A stretch of 64,000 nt of DNA from Lysobacter dokdonensis DS-58 (GCF_000770795.1 NZ_JRKJ01000018.1:62001-126000); one strand, 5' to 3'. Positions 36,326-46,035 are shown, counted from the stretch's first letter. Program-made: numbers and translations. Notes: generated by a model from the sequence alone, not told the origin.

Positions 36326-38434
36326 ATGAACGTCATTCATCAATCCGAATCCTCCGAATGCGGCTTGGCATGCCTTGCCATGGTGGCCTCGCATCATGGT
36401 CAACATGTTGGCCTGCGCGAGCTGCGCCGCCGATTTCCTCTTTCCCTCAAGGGTGCCCCGCTCTCGCGACTGATCACCATCGCCGGAGATTTGGGATTCC
36501 AGTGCCGCGCGCTGCGCCTCGAGCTGAAAGACCTCAGTCAACTTGCCACGCCGTGCGTACTGCATTGGGACCTCAACCACTACGTCGTCCTGGCCAAAGT
36601 ACGCGGCGACAAAGTCACCATTTACGACCCGGCTTCCGCCAAGCTCGTGCTGTCGCTGTCCGAAGTCTCCGCGCACTTCACAGGCGTTGCGCTTGAACTG
36701 ACGCCGGGCGCTTCGTTCGTCCGTGAGCGCGCTGCGCCGTCCGTCTCCGTGCGCCAATTGAGTGGCCGCGTGACTGGGCTCTGGCGTTCGCTCGGCCTAC
36801 TGCTCGGCTTGTCCGTTGCCTTGCAGGTGTGCGCGCTTCTGGCACCGTTCTATATGCAATGGGTCGTGGACCATGTACTGGTGGCCGCCGACCGCGATCT
36901 ACTCACTGTGCTGGGCCTTGGCTTTGGCCTTGTGGTCCTGCTGCAAGTCGCCATGGGCGCCCTGCGCGGCTGGTCAGTCGTCTATCTTTCCACGCGCCTA
37001 AGTCTGCAGTGGACGGGCAACATCTTCGCGCACCTGCTGCGTCTGCCACTGGACTTCTTTGAGAAGCGTCACCTGGGCGATATCACTTCTCGCATGGGCG
37101 CAGTGCAGGCGATCCAGCGCACACTGACGACAAGCTTTGTCGAAGCCCTGATCGATGGCCTTACGGCGTTGGTAACGCTGGGCATGATGCTGCTGTATAG
37201 CTGGAAGCTGGCGACAGCCACCATGCTGGCTGTGGGGCTCTATCTTGGGGTGCGTGCAATCGCCTTCCGTCCCTTGCGCGATGGCACCGAGCGGCAACTA
37301 GTGGCTGCTGCCCGGCAGGAAACCCACCTGCTGGAGTCCATCCGGGGGGTTCAGTCGGTCAAGGTCGCCGGTAGTGAATCGGTGCGCCCATCCACCTTCT
37401 TCAACCTGATGCACGACACCGCCAACCAAGACGTGCGCTTGGCAAAGCTCTCTCTTGGCTTCAGCTCGGCCAGTCAGTTGATCTTCGGCATCGAGCGAGT
37501 GGCGGTGATCTGGGTCGGCGCCGCGCTGGCACTGCAAAACGTGTTCTCGGTGGGCATGCTTGTCGCCTATCTCGCCTACAGAGAACAGCTCGCCCAACGC
37601 GTGTCCGGGCTGATCGATAAGTGGATCGAGTTCCGCATGCTACGCCTGCATGGGGAGCGGCTTGCGGATATCGCGTTGGCCGAACCTGAGGCGGAGACGC
37701 AGCCCGTTAGCGTCAGTCACGACATCCAACGCGCACGACTCGAGGTGTCGGGCCTGTCCTTTCGTTACGCCGAGGGCGAACCATTGGTCATCCACGACTG
37801 CACCTTCAGCGTGGAAGACGGCGAGTCGGTCGCAATTGTTGGCGCCTCGGGCTGTGGCAAGAGCACGCTGGTCAAGCTATTGCTAGGACTACTGCCGCCC
37901 ACGCAGGGAACGATTGCCGTGGACGGTAACGACTTGCGCAAGCTCGGGCCCGCGCACTTCCGCCAGTGGGTCGGCGCCGCGATGCAAGATGACCAGCTCT
38001 TCGCCGGAAGCATCGCCGAGAACATTGCCTTCGGTAATGACGGCTACGATTTGGAGCGGGTGATGCAGGCGGCCGCGCTGGCCGCCCTCCACTCGGACAT
38101 CCTGGGAATGCCCATGGGCTACCACAGTTTGATTGGCGATATGGGCACCACGCTCTCAGGCGGACAGAAGCAGCGTGTCATATTGGCGCGAGCGCTATAC
38201 CGCCGGCCTCGCTTCCTGTTTCTCGATGAGGCGACAAGCCATCTTGATGTCGACTGCGAGCGTCAAGTGAACGACGCTGTGCGGGGCTTACCACTGACCC
38301 GTGTCATCATCGCTCACCGCCCCGAGACTATTGCCAGCGCCGATCGCGTGCTCGTGATGCACAGCGGGCAAATCGTGCAGGAACTTCGGCCGAAGGCGGC
38401 CCCACTTTCCGCGCTTGCGTCGCAGCTGGCATGA
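36326..38434 (+). CDS. C39-peptidase ABC exporter (CvaB/LcnC type)
   Basis: 702 residues. The N-terminal C39 peptidase (1-125) keeps oxyanion Gln6, Cys12 (QSESSECGLACLAMV), His85 (LNHYVVLAK) and Asp101 (YDPAS). A six-helix exporter domain (about 155-440) and an ATPase domain follow: Walker A VGASGCGKST, signature TLSGGQKQR, Walker B FLFLDEATSHLD and H-loop IIAHRPET. It cuts double-glycine leaders and moves the cores across the inner membrane. Substrates are most likely the two peptides just upstream. The HlyD gene starts in its stop codon. Confidence 0.93.
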   Translation: MNVIHQSESSECGLACLAMVASHHGQHVGLRELRRRFPLSLKGAPLSRLITIAGDLGFQCRALRLELKDLSQLATPCVLHWDLNHYVVLAKVRGDKVTIYDPASAKLVLSLSEVSAHFTGVALELTPGASFVRERAAPSVSVRQLSGRVTGLWRSLGLLLGLSVALQVCALLAPFYMQWVVDHVLVAADRDLLTVLGLGFGLVVLLQVAMGALRGWSVVYLSTRLSLQWTGNIFAHLLRLPLDFFEKRHLGDITSRMGAVQAIQRTLTTSFVEALIDGLTALVTLGMMLLYSWKLATATMLAVGLYLGVRAIAFRPLRDGTERQLVAAARQETHLLESIRGVQSVKVAGSESVRPSTFFNLMHDTANQDVRLAKLSLGFSSASQLIFGIERVAVIWVGAALALQNVFSVGMLVAYLAYREQLAQRVSGLIDKWIEFRMLRLHGERLADIALAEPEAETQPVSVSHDIQRARLEVSGLSFRYAEGEPLVIHDCTFSVEDGESVAIVGASGCGKSTLVKLLLGLLPPTQGTIAVDGNDLRKLGPAHFRQWVGAAMQDDQLFAGSIAENIAFGNDGYDLERVMQAAALAALHSDILGMPMGYHSLIGDMGTTLSGGQKQRVILARALYRRPRFLFLDEATSHLDVDCERQVNDAVRGLPLTRVIIAHRPETIASADRVLVMHSGQIVQELRPKAAPLSALASQLA

Positions 38435-39696
38435 CGCAGGGCCTGTTCCGAGCCGAAGTGTGCGAGGCCAAACGCGCCAGCAATCTGGGCGGAATTTCGC
38501 TAGCACAACCGGTACGGCTCTGGGCGCTGGCAGTTGTCGCCGGTGTCGCCGTAATTAGCGTCGTGGCATTCCTGTTTCTTGGGGAGTACCACCGGCACTC
38601 GCGCGTACCCGGGCAGCTCGTCCCCAGCCTCGGGTTGTCGACAGTGGTGGCACCGACAGTGGGCGTGGTCGCTCGCGTTTTCGCCGACGAAGGCGCACGA
38701 GTCCACTCAGGCGAGCCGCTACTACAAATCGACGTGCCGCGCACGACGGCCACCGGACACAATGCGCTTGAACTTGTCCGCGAAGCGCTCAATGCACGTA
38801 GCGACAGCGTTCGAAGTCTGTGGGCCGCGCAGCGCGCTCAGATCGACGCGCAGTCTGCAGGGACGCGCCAGCAGTTGACGAGGGTACGGGAAGAGTTGAA
38901 TCACGTGAAGCAAGCCATCGCCACGCGCGACGAACAAATTCTAATTGCCCGCAACACGGTCGAGCGCTATCGCCGGTTGGCTGCAGACGACTACGTCAGT
39001 CAGGTGCAGTTAGACCAGCAGGCGCAGGGGCTGCTGGATCTGGTCAACGAGCGGCAACGGCTGGAGCTGCAAGCGGCCAGCACGCGCCGGGGTATCGCCC
39101 AACTAGAACAATCCCTGCGAGAGATGCCGGCGCAGCGACAATTGGCCCAGGCGCAAGCGCAGCGCGAACAAACTCTGCTCGATCAGGAAAGCATCGAGCG
39201 CGAAACCAGCGGCGGCTTGCAGGTGGTAGCGCCCGTGGCGGGCATTCTCGCAACGCGCTTAGTGGAACCCGGCCAAGCTGTCCAGCCCGGTGAGCCGCTC
39301 CTGAGCCTGTTGCCCGAAGGCTCGCAGTTGCAGGCGCAGTTGCTCGTACCCAGTCGCGCTGTCGGCTTCATCGAGCCCGGCGACTCGGTGTTAATGCGCT
39401 ATCAAGCGTTCCCCTATCAGAAATTCGGGCATCAGCGCGGCACCGTAGTTCGCGTGTCGCGGAGCGCGATTAATCCGGGCGAGTCCATGGCGCCAGTCGT
39501 CAGAGGACAAACGCAGGAGCCCTACTATCGCGTTCTCGTCGCGCTTGAGGCTCAAAGCGTCACCGCCTATGGCAAATCCGAAACACTGCGCCCCGGCATG
39601 TTGCTGGAGGCGGACATCCTCGGCGAGCGACGCTCGCTGATCGAATGGATTCTGGAACCGCTGTACTCGCTCAACGGGAAGCTGGGCGGCGCCTGA
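38431..39696 (+). CDS. HlyD/CvaA-type membrane fusion protein
   Basis: 421 residues. One N-terminal helix (about 29-52), a split lipoyl/barrel-sandwich domain (VVAPTVGVVARVFADEGARV and VVAPVAGILATRLVEPGQAV), a long coiled coil between them (about 115-260), and a C-terminal beta domain (GQTQEPYYRVLVALE). It links the ABC exporter to an outer-membrane TolC-like channel, which is not encoded here and must be supplied from elsewhere. It overlaps the exporter gene by four bases. Confidence 0.9.
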   Translation: MTQGLFRAEVCEAKRASNLGGISLAQPVRLWALAVVAGVAVISVVAFLFLGEYHRHSRVPGQLVPSLGLSTVVAPTVGVVARVFADEGARVHSGEPLLQIDVPRTTATGHNALELVREALNARSDSVRSLWAAQRAQIDAQSAGTRQQLTRVREELNHVKQAIATRDEQILIARNTVERYRRLAADDYVSQVQLDQQAQGLLDLVNERQRLELQAASTRRGIAQLEQSLREMPAQRQLAQAQAQREQTLLDQESIERETSGGLQVVAPVAGILATRLVEPGQAVQPGEPLLSLLPEGSQLQAQLLVPSRAVGFIEPGDSVLMRYQAFPYQKFGHQRGTVVRVSRSAINPGESMAPVVRGQTQEPYYRVLVALEAQSVTAYGKSETLRPGMLLEADILGERRSLIEWILEPLYSLNGKLGGA

Positions 39697-39723
39697 CGCC
39701 AGCGCGGGTGACACACTGCCTCC

Positions 39724-40614
39724 ATGCGCCAACGCCCTCCCACCATCGATGGCCTGACCGCCAGCACGCTGCAATTACCGCCCGGCCCGTGGCCGACGGT
39801 GCTGGCGTGCCTGTGCGAGCGGTTTCCGTCTGTGGCGCAAGCGCAGTGGATCGACCGGATGGCGCGCGGGCGCGTCGTCGACCACGACGGGAATCGGGTG
39901 ACGCCGGAGACGCCGTATCGCATCGGGCTCGAAGTCCATTACTTCCGCGAAGTCGCCGACGAGGCGCCGATTCCGTTCGATGAAGCCGTGTTGCACGAAG
40001 ACGCCGACTTGTTGGTGGCGGACAAGCCGCATTTCCTGCCCGTCGCGCCCACCGGTGCGCATGTCCACGAAACCTTGTTGGGCCGGCTGATCCGCCGCAC
40101 CGGGAACCACGCGTTGGTTCCGCTGCACCGGATCGATCGCGAGACCGCCGGATTGGTGTTGTTCTCGACCAACCCGGACAGCCGCGCACGTTACCAGGCG
40201 TTGTTCCGCGATCGGCGGATCGAAAAGCACTACGAGGCGATCGCACCGGCGTTACCGGGCATCGCATTTCCCCGCGTGCATGCCAGCCGGATGGTCGCAG
40301 GCGAACCGTTCTTCCGCATGCAGGAAGTCGAAGGACCGGCGAACAGCGAAACCCGCATCGACGTCATCGCGCGCGGCGATGCGCGCTGGCGTTACGCACT
40401 GACACCGATCACCGGCCGCAAGCACCAACTGCGCGTGCACATGGCCGCGCTGGGCGCGCCGATCGCCAACGACACGCTCTATCCGTCACTGCGTCCGCGT
40501 TCGCCGGGCGATTACGACGCGCCGTTGCAACTGCTCGCCAATCGCCTGGCTTTCATCGATCCGCTCAGTGGCGGCGAGCGCATGTTCTCGAGCAACTTCC
40601 TGCTCCAGGCCTGA
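39724..40614 (+). CDS. RluA-family RNA pseudouridine synthase
   Basis: 296 residues. The catalytic motif PLHRIDRETAGLVLFS contains the active-site Asp, and GRKHQLRVHMAALGAPI is the conserved RluA-family motif III. Composition returns to the core high-GC style, so this marks the end of the accessory locus. The N-terminal about 80 residues (RMARGRVVDHDGNRV) resemble an S4-like lead-in. The target uridine cannot be read from sequence. Confidence 0.9.
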   Translation: MRQRPPTIDGLTASTLQLPPGPWPTVLACLCERFPSVAQAQWIDRMARGRVVDHDGNRVTPETPYRIGLEVHYFREVADEAPIPFDEAVLHEDADLLVADKPHFLPVAPTGAHVHETLLGRLIRRTGNHALVPLHRIDRETAGLVLFSTNPDSRARYQALFRDRRIEKHYEAIAPALPGIAFPRVHASRMVAGEPFFRMQEVEGPANSETRIDVIARGDARWRYALTPITGRKHQLRVHMAALGAPIANDTLYPSLRPRSPGDYDAPLQLLANRLAFIDPLSGGERMFSSNFLLQA

Positions 40615-40620
40615 GCGGGA

Positions 40621-41181
40621 TCAGCCAGGCCGGGCCTTCGTCGCGGCCATCAGCGTCGCCGCATCGACGACGCGCATCTGCATCGCCCTCACCGCATCCG
40701 CCGAAGCAGCGTCCGATTCCCCCGCCACCAACAACAGCTTTCCGCCGGGCATGGCGATCTCCGCGTGGAAAAGCGTGTGCGCGGTCGAGAGGTTCTTCCA
40801 TTCGACAAAGAAGTACGGGACGCCATTGCGGGTCCCCAGCTTGCAAGCCTGCACGTTCGCCTTGCCGGTGGGCCCGGAGAGCTCTTTCTCGGCCGAACGA
40901 CAATAGGTGTCCGCCGACTTCTTGTCTTGCACCGGAGCGCCGGGGGAGAGGCTGAGGTTGACGTTGTTTCCGCTGTTTCCATAAAAGAACACTTCGACTG
41001 ACCCGTTGCGCAGGCTCTCGATGAACGGATCCCGCGAATCGGGCAGGCGCGCCGGGTCCAGGGCGTGCCAAGGTGCCGAAACATCGAACTGGACACCGAA
41101 CTTGCTGGCGAAGTCCGCCGCGGATGCCGCGGTCGCGCACAAACAGGCGGCGATGAAGATGACGGTGCGCTGGAATTGCAA
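40621..41181 (-). CDS. Secreted protein of unknown function
   Basis: 186 residues with a signal peptide (cleavage after ASAAD-type end near residue 22). The mature part has two cysteines (DTYCRSAEKE and VQACKLG) that may form a disulphide. No motif recognised. It converges on the pseudouridine synthase with six bases between stop codons. Confidence 0.65.
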   Translation of the reverse strand: MQFQRTVIFIAACLCATAASAADFASKFGVQFDVSAPWHALDPARLPDSRDPFIESLRNGSVEVFFYGNSGNNVNLSLSPGAPVQDKKSADTYCRSAEKELSGPTGKANVQACKLGTRNGVPYFFVEWKNLSTAHTLFHAEIAMPGGKLLLVAGESDAASADAVRAMQMRVVDAATLMAATKARPG

Positions 41182-41266
41182 GATGGCCCCCTTTCGGTCT
41201 CTCCCCGAGACGCCTCGATGATACCGAACGCAGGGGTCGCAATCGCTATCGCGTCGCTCCTGAGAT

Positions 41267-42028
41267 TCATCCCGGCCGGAAGTGATGCACGTACCGGCGA
41301 CTCACGGGGAGCAAGTCGGTGCGCGCCTTCAGGTGCAGGCGCGCCGTCTCGTTCTCACCGCGCACCACGTGGCTGACGGCGCGCAGGTTCACGACCACGG
41401 CGCGATGCACCTGCACGAATTGCGCGGGATCGAGTTGCGCAATCAGGTCCTTCAACGGCGTGCGCACCAGCGCTTCCCCGCCCTTGCCTGAGTCGTCGCG
41501 CCACGCCACGCGCGTGTACTTTTCGTCTGAGCGCAGGTAATCGATGTCCTCGACGGCGATCAGCCGAACGTCGTTGCCGATCGACGCACGCAACCAGCGC
41601 AGGTGCGTGCGCGACAGGTGCTGCAACAGCGGGCCCAGGTCCGCCATGGAGGTCTGTGCACGCAGCCGCGCCTGCAAACGCGCGACCGTGTCCGCCAGGC
41701 GCGCGGGCTCCACGGGTTTGACGAGGTAATCGATCGCGCCCTGTTCGAAGGCCTGCACCGCGTAGCGGTCGAAGGCGGTGACGAAGACGATCTGCGCGCG
41801 CTGGCCGATCGCGCGCGCGGCATCGATGCCGTCGAGCCCGGGCATGTGCACGTCGAGGAAACACACATCGGGCGTCAGCGCCTCGAAACGCTCCACCGCT
41901 TCGCGCCCGTTGCGCGCTTGCGCGACGATCTCCAGTTCCGGCCATGCGTCGGCCAACTGGCGCGCGAGTGCGCGGCGCAATAGCGGCTCGTCGTCCGCGA
42001 TCAAGGCCGTCGGCGAGATCGCGCTCAT
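41267..42028 (-). CDS. LytTR-family response regulator
   Basis: 253 residues. The receiver domain (about 8-125) has the acidic pair in LIADDEPLLRRAL, the phospho-acceptor in CFLDVHMPGLDG and the Lys in DYLVKPVEPARL. The C-terminal LytTR DNA-binding domain (about 150-253) includes EDIDYLRSDEKYTRVAW and FVQVHRAVVVNL. It is coupled to the histidine kinase gene by a four-base overlap. Target promoters are unknown. Confidence 0.93.
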   Translation of the reverse strand: MSAISPTALIADDEPLLRRALARQLADAWPELEIVAQARNGREAVERFEALTPDVCFLDVHMPGLDGIDAARAIGQRAQIVFVTAFDRYAVQAFEQGAIDYLVKPVEPARLADTVARLQARLRAQTSMADLGPLLQHLSRTHLRWLRASIGNDVRLIAVEDIDYLRSDEKYTRVAWRDDSGKGGEALVRTPLKDLIAQLDPAQFVQVHRAVVVNLRAVSHVVRGENETARLHLKARTDLLPVSRRYVHHFRPG

Positions 42029-43098
42029 GGCACCGGGGGCCGCGCAGGCAGGACGAGTTCCGCACTGGTGCCATGCGGATGCACCGCGCCGAGCGTGAGT
42101 CGCGCGGCATCGCCGAATGCGAGTTGCAGGCGTTCGCGCAGGTTCGACAAGCCCGTGCCGTCGAGCGTCGCGCCCGACAGTCCGACGCCCGTATCGATGA
42201 CCTGCAGGCGGCACTCTTCACCGCGTACCGTGGCGCGCACGTCGATGCGTCCACCCTCCTCCGCCGGGTCGATGCCATGGCGCACGGCGTTCTCCACGAG
42301 CGTCAGCACGCTCGTCGGCGGGCACGCGACAAGCATCGCACCGGCTTCGGCATCCACCGACCACTGCAAGCGATCGGGCATGCGCATGTGCATCACCGAC
42401 AGATAGGCGCGCACCAGGTCCAGCTCCTGCGCCACGGTGCCGCCCGGCTCGTGCAGGCGCGGCACGGCCGCGCGCAGATAGGCGATCAGGCTGCCGAGCA
42501 CGCTCGATGCCTGCGGTGATCCGGCATCCACCAACTCGCGCACGTTCGCGAGGGTGTTGAACAGGAAGTGCGGCTCGACCTGCGCTTGCAACAAGCGTAG
42601 CCGCGCATCCAGCGCATTGCGTTCGTATCGGCTCCGCTCTAGTTCGAATGCGAGCGCCTGCGTGCGCACTTGCCCGCTGATCTGCCGATACAACGCCGAC
42701 ATCGCGATCCACGGGCCGACCAGCAAGCCCATGAACGCGATGAAGCTGAAGCCTTCCATGCGCGACTTCACCGCCCACCAGTGCACGTCATGCGGCGTGG
42801 TGAACGCATACGTCAAAGCGGCGGCCACCGGCATCACCGCCGCGACGCTCGCGACCTGCAGGCCCCAGCGCGGGAACCACGCCGGCAAGCGGCGCGGCCA
42901 ACGTTCGAACAAGCCGAAGACGAACAGCGCGGCGAGGCCGACCATCAGCAAGCGCAGGAGCAGCAACCAATAGGACGACAACCAGTTCGCCGACATCGGC
43001 AGGCTGGCGACGAACGCTGCGATTCCGACCACGCGCAAGCGGCGCCACCCGAACCACGGTCCGGGCACCGGCGCAGCGGAGGCATGGGCATCGGACAT
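42025..43098 (-). CDS. LytS-type sensor histidine kinase
   Basis: 357 residues. Four to five membrane helices (about 20-150), then a His_kinase domain with the phospho-accepting histidine in QAQVEPHFLFNTLANV, N-box VENAVRHGID and the glycine-rich DGTGLSNLRERL. This is the AlgZ/LytS class, which pairs with LytTR regulators. No dedicated sensor domain is visible beyond the membrane part, so the signal is probably sensed within or near the membrane. Confidence 0.92.
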   Translation of the reverse strand: MSDAHASAAPVPGPWFGWRRLRVVGIAAFVASLPMSANWLSSYWLLLLRLLMVGLAALFVFGLFERWPRRLPAWFPRWGLQVASVAAVMPVAAALTYAFTTPHDVHWWAVKSRMEGFSFIAFMGLLVGPWIAMSALYRQISGQVRTQALAFELERSRYERNALDARLRLLQAQVEPHFLFNTLANVRELVDAGSPQASSVLGSLIAYLRAAVPRLHEPGGTVAQELDLVRAYLSVMHMRMPDRLQWSVDAEAGAMLVACPPTSVLTLVENAVRHGIDPAEEGGRIDVRATVRGEECRLQVIDTGVGLSGATLDGTGLSNLRERLQLAFGDAARLTLGAVHPHGTSAELVLPARPPVP

Positions 43099-43243
43099 GG
43101 CGCGACGATACCAGCCCGGCCGTGCGCATCGTCGAGGTCTTCCGTCCTTCATTCCCTCCAGGCCGTCGTTCGTCGCATGGCGGCTGGACGTGCCCTCGGC
43201 GCACTTCCAGAGTCGGCGCATTCCACGACGAGGAGACGCCGCC

Positions 43244-43933
43244 ATGCTGCGCTGGGTGCATATCGCTGCCGGGCTGGTCGCCATCCTTGCGGGCTTCACC
43301 GCGTTGTTCGCGAAGAAGGGATCGCCGCTCCATCGCCGCGCAGGCGATGTGTTCGTGGTGGCGATGATCACCCTGACCACGACGGCCCTGTACGCCGCCG
43401 CGTTCGTGCATCCCAACCGCGGCAACGTGGTGGCCGCGTTGGTGACGCTCTATTTGGTGACGACCTCCTTCCTGACCGTGAAGCGCGATGTCGCCGTGGC
43501 GCGCGGGTGGTACGTCGCCCTGATGTTGCTCGGCCTTGCGGCGACGGCGCGCGCCGCGTGGCTCGGCATGCTCGCGGTGCGCGAGGGCGGCGTCGACCAC
43601 TTTCCTGCCGGCGTCTTCTTCGCGTTCGGCTTCGTCAGCCTCGCCGGCACGTTGCTGGATGGGCGTTTGCTGATCGCGGGCCGGATCGAAGGCGCGCAGC
43701 GACTGGTCCGGCACCTCTGGCGCATGGGCACCGGGATGTGGATCGCCACGGCCTCGTTGTTCCTCGGGCAGGCGAAGTTCTTCCCGGACGCGATGCGGTC
43801 CTCGGGCGTGCTGAGCGTGCCGGTGCTGGTGGTCGCGGGCGTGACGCTGTTCGAACTGGTGCGCACGATCCGGCGCAAGCGTGTCGCGAAAGGGCGCGTC
43901 CATGCGCCCGAAGGTCCAGGGCTCAGCCCTTGA
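43244..43933 (+). CDS. DUF2306-like membrane protein
   Basis: 229 residues starting MLRWVHIAAGLVAILAGFTA, with about seven membrane helices and the HRRAGDVFVVAM motif after helix 1 that I associate with the DUF2306 group (moderate confidence). A GAGGAGA stands before the ATG. Function unknown. It is divergent from the histidine kinase, and its end overlaps the next convergent gene by eleven bases. Confidence 0.7.
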   Translation: MLRWVHIAAGLVAILAGFTALFAKKGSPLHRRAGDVFVVAMITLTTTALYAAAFVHPNRGNVVAALVTLYLVTTSFLTVKRDVAVARGWYVALMLLGLAATARAAWLGMLAVREGGVDHFPAGVFFAFGFVSLAGTLLDGRLLIAGRIEGAQRLVRHLWRMGTGMWIATASLFLGQAKFFPDAMRSSGVLSVPVLVVAGVTLFELVRTIRRKRVAKGRVHAPEGPGLSP

Positions 43934-44231
43934 GCACGATCTCGCACTTGGCGAACTCTTCGTCGCTCTGCGACTTCACCGCGCAGTCGAGTTGTTCGCG
44001 GCTCAGCCCGATCTTGTCGGCCTGGCATTCGGCGACGATGCCCGTGCGCATCTCCTCGACGTCCTTCTGTTCCATGTAGAGGTTGTTCTCCATGCCGGAC
44101 ATCCCGACCAGCTTGTCGGCGAACACCTTGCATTCGGCCTCGCCGAACGATTCCGACCCGCCGACGGCCGAACAGCCGGACACCCCCAGCACCATCACGA
44201 CGACTGCCATCCCTGCAATCCGCTTCATCAT
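43923..44231 (-). CDS. Small lipoprotein of unknown function
   Basis: 102 residues. The lipobox LGVSGC ends the signal peptide (Cys about 20). The mature part is acidic with three further cysteines (AECKVFADK, AECQADKIG, KCEIVL). Two adjacent start codons exist (44231 and 44228); AGGGG favours the first. Function unknown. Confidence 0.65.
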   Translation of the reverse strand: MMKRIAGMAVVVMVLGVSGCSAVGGSESFGEAECKVFADKLVGMSGMENNLYMEQKDVEEMRTGIVAECQADKIGLSREQLDCAVKSQSDEEFAKCEIVLKG

Positions 44232-44272
44232 CTGTAATCCCCTTGGGTTGAAGTGACACATCGAAACAATCG

Positions 44273-45631
44273 TCAGAGCATCAGCGCGTGCGTTCCGCGC
44301 TCGTTGCGCTCCAGGCCGGTGAACACGACGCTGCCGGTCGTCGCGTCCCATGCGAACGGCGCATTCGTGTACGGATTCTGCCAGCGTGCGGCGTGCACGC
44401 GCGGTGCGGCATCCGACGCGGTCGCATGGGTTTCGCGCAATTCGGCGGCCAGCAGAGCCGCGCGGCGAACGCCTTCGATGTCGCTGGCGCGCACTGCGTA
44501 TTGGTCCAGGTCGTTCACCATGCCGATGTCGTGCAGGATGTGCCCGAAGAAGTTGTACGCGTGGTACGTCCCTTCGGTGGCCGACGATTCGCGGTGGGAG
44601 GCTGCGATGGCCCCCGGGATCGCCGGGTAGTCGACATCCAGGCGGTCGGACAGGCGGACGAAGTCGCGCGCCGTCATGTTGTTCGTGGCCTGGGGTTGGA
44701 AGAACGGGCGTTCCAGCGCGTCCTTCACCTTGTTCGGCGACATCAGGCCGGGCTTGTCCACCAGTGCGGCCAGGCCCGTCGACCGGAAAACGTACTCGCC
44801 GGCGAACACGCGCCGCATCGAATACTCCTCGCGCGTGATGGGCTGCGTCCATGCAGCTGGCGGCGCCGCAGGCTTGCCGGCGGCATGCAGGTCGCGCAAC
44901 ACGAGATTGCCGACGGTGAGGTTCCGCTTCAGCGCGGAGGTGGCGATCATCTTCGCGATGAGCGTGTCCGAAGATCGCAACGCCATCCGCCAGAACGTGA
45001 AGTCGCGGTCCAGCGCTGCGCGCGCGGCCTCGCCGTCACCGGCGCGCGCCTGCTGCCACGCCTGCATGAACATCAATTGCTGGCCGTGGAGCGCCGGGGA
45101 AAAGCGGGGAGACGGCGTGCTGACGTCCGTCCCGACGACTTCCTTCCATTCGCGCAAGCCCTGCATGCGAACGTACCGTTCGAGCAACCAGTGCTCGGAT
45201 GCCAGCCAACCGTCGACCTGCGCGAAGTCCCCCTGCACGAGGCGGGCGCATTCGGCGGTGCCGGTCTTGCACGCTTCGGAGAGCGTGGTGATCGCCGACG
45301 ACCTGGCGCGTTGATATTGATGTTCGCGTCCCGGGAGGAAGGCGTACTCGCCTTCCTTGGGAGGCGTGTACCGTTCCAGGAACGCCTTGCGTTGGATTCC
45401 CCACGCGAGCGGATCCTGGCCTTCGGGCACGTCCATCCCGAGCAGGAACACCCAGGCATTCGCGGCATCGGGGACGTCGGGCTTGCTTGCGACGATTTGC
45501 TGCAACGCAACGTCGTCCTTCGATGGCGCTTCGTCCGACCAATTGATCGCGATCAACGCCGCGTAACCGAGAATGACGAGCCCCACGCACGCGCAGACCA
45601 ACCACGCCAGCAGGCGTGCCGGATTTCCCAT
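44273..45631 (-). CDS. Membrane-anchored protein of unknown function
   Basis: 452 residues with one N-terminal helix (LLAWLVCACVGLVILGYAAL), then a large helical extracytoplasmic region. Recognisable stretches include WVFLLGMDVPEGQDPLAWGI and YNFFGHILHDIGM, but I know no family name. The neighbouring small genes on the same strand encode a lipoprotein downstream and a SpoIIAA-like protein 14 bases upstream. Confidence 0.65.
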   Translation of the reverse strand: MGNPARLLAWLVCACVGLVILGYAALIAINWSDEAPSKDDVALQQIVASKPDVPDAANAWVFLLGMDVPEGQDPLAWGIQRKAFLERYTPPKEGEYAFLPGREHQYQRARSSAITTLSEACKTGTAECARLVQGDFAQVDGWLASEHWLLERYVRMQGLREWKEVVGTDVSTPSPRFSPALHGQQLMFMQAWQQARAGDGEAARAALDRDFTFWRMALRSSDTLIAKMIATSALKRNLTVGNLVLRDLHAAGKPAAPPAAWTQPITREEYSMRRVFAGEYVFRSTGLAALVDKPGLMSPNKVKDALERPFFQPQATNNMTARDFVRLSDRLDVDYPAIPGAIAASHRESSATEGTYHAYNFFGHILHDIGMVNDLDQYAVRASDIEGVRRAALLAAELRETHATASDAAPRVHAARWQNPYTNAPFAWDATTGSVVFTGLERNERGTHALML

Positions 45632-45645
45632 TCGATATCCCCTGG

Positions 45646-46035
45646 TCAAGCCGATTCTTCGTCCACACCGTAACGCAACCAGCGATCCGCGACGCCGGCA
45701 TCGCTGAAGGCGCGGGCATCGATGCCCGCTTCGCGGGCGAAGATCTCGCAGTATTCGAGGTGGTCCATGCCACTGGGCTTGACGTGCGCGATGCGCATGC
45801 CTTCCAGGCCCCTGCCCTTCATCTTGTCGACGAGGTTGCGCCATTCGGAGATCGCGAGTTCATCGCCGACGAGCCGGTCGCAGACGTAAAGCCACTTCGG
45901 GCGTTGCTCGGCGACCGCGCCGACGATGCGCTCCCAGTAGGCCACGGTGTTGTCCAGCGTGCGCAAGCCCGTCACGGTCGCCATGAGGCCGCCGCCGGGG
46001 CGAGTGAGGGCGATGGAGAAATCCTGTTGAGCCAT
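45646..46035 (-). CDS. SpoIIAA/STAS-like small protein
   Basis: 129 residues starting MAQQDFSIALTRPGGGLMAT. The pattern of beta strand, TLDNTVAYWERIVGAV helix, KWLYVCDRL strand and C-terminal EEIFAREAG-type helix fits the SpoIIAA-like (STAS-related) fold. Similar small proteins are at 50634-51005 and, in fragment form, at 35047-35319. The family is poorly characterised; a role in protein-protein switching is possible. Confidence 0.55.
   Translation of the reverse strand: MAQQDFSIALTRPGGGLMATVTGLRTLDNTVAYWERIVGAVAEQRPKWLYVCDRLVGDELAISEWRNLVDKMKGRGLEGMRIAHVKPSGMDHLEYCEIFAREAGIDARAFSDAGVADRWLRYGVDEESA

Noticed and set aside
30916..39700. Search for CRISPR arrays, IS transposases or an integrase in the accessory region
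   Set aside because: No regularly spaced repeats and no transposase or recombinase motifs were seen on either strand.
43244..43933. Possible cytochrome-like reading of the DUF2306 membrane protein because of its N-terminal His and HRR motif
   Set aside because: No paired haem-binding histidines in helices; family pattern fits DUF2306 better.
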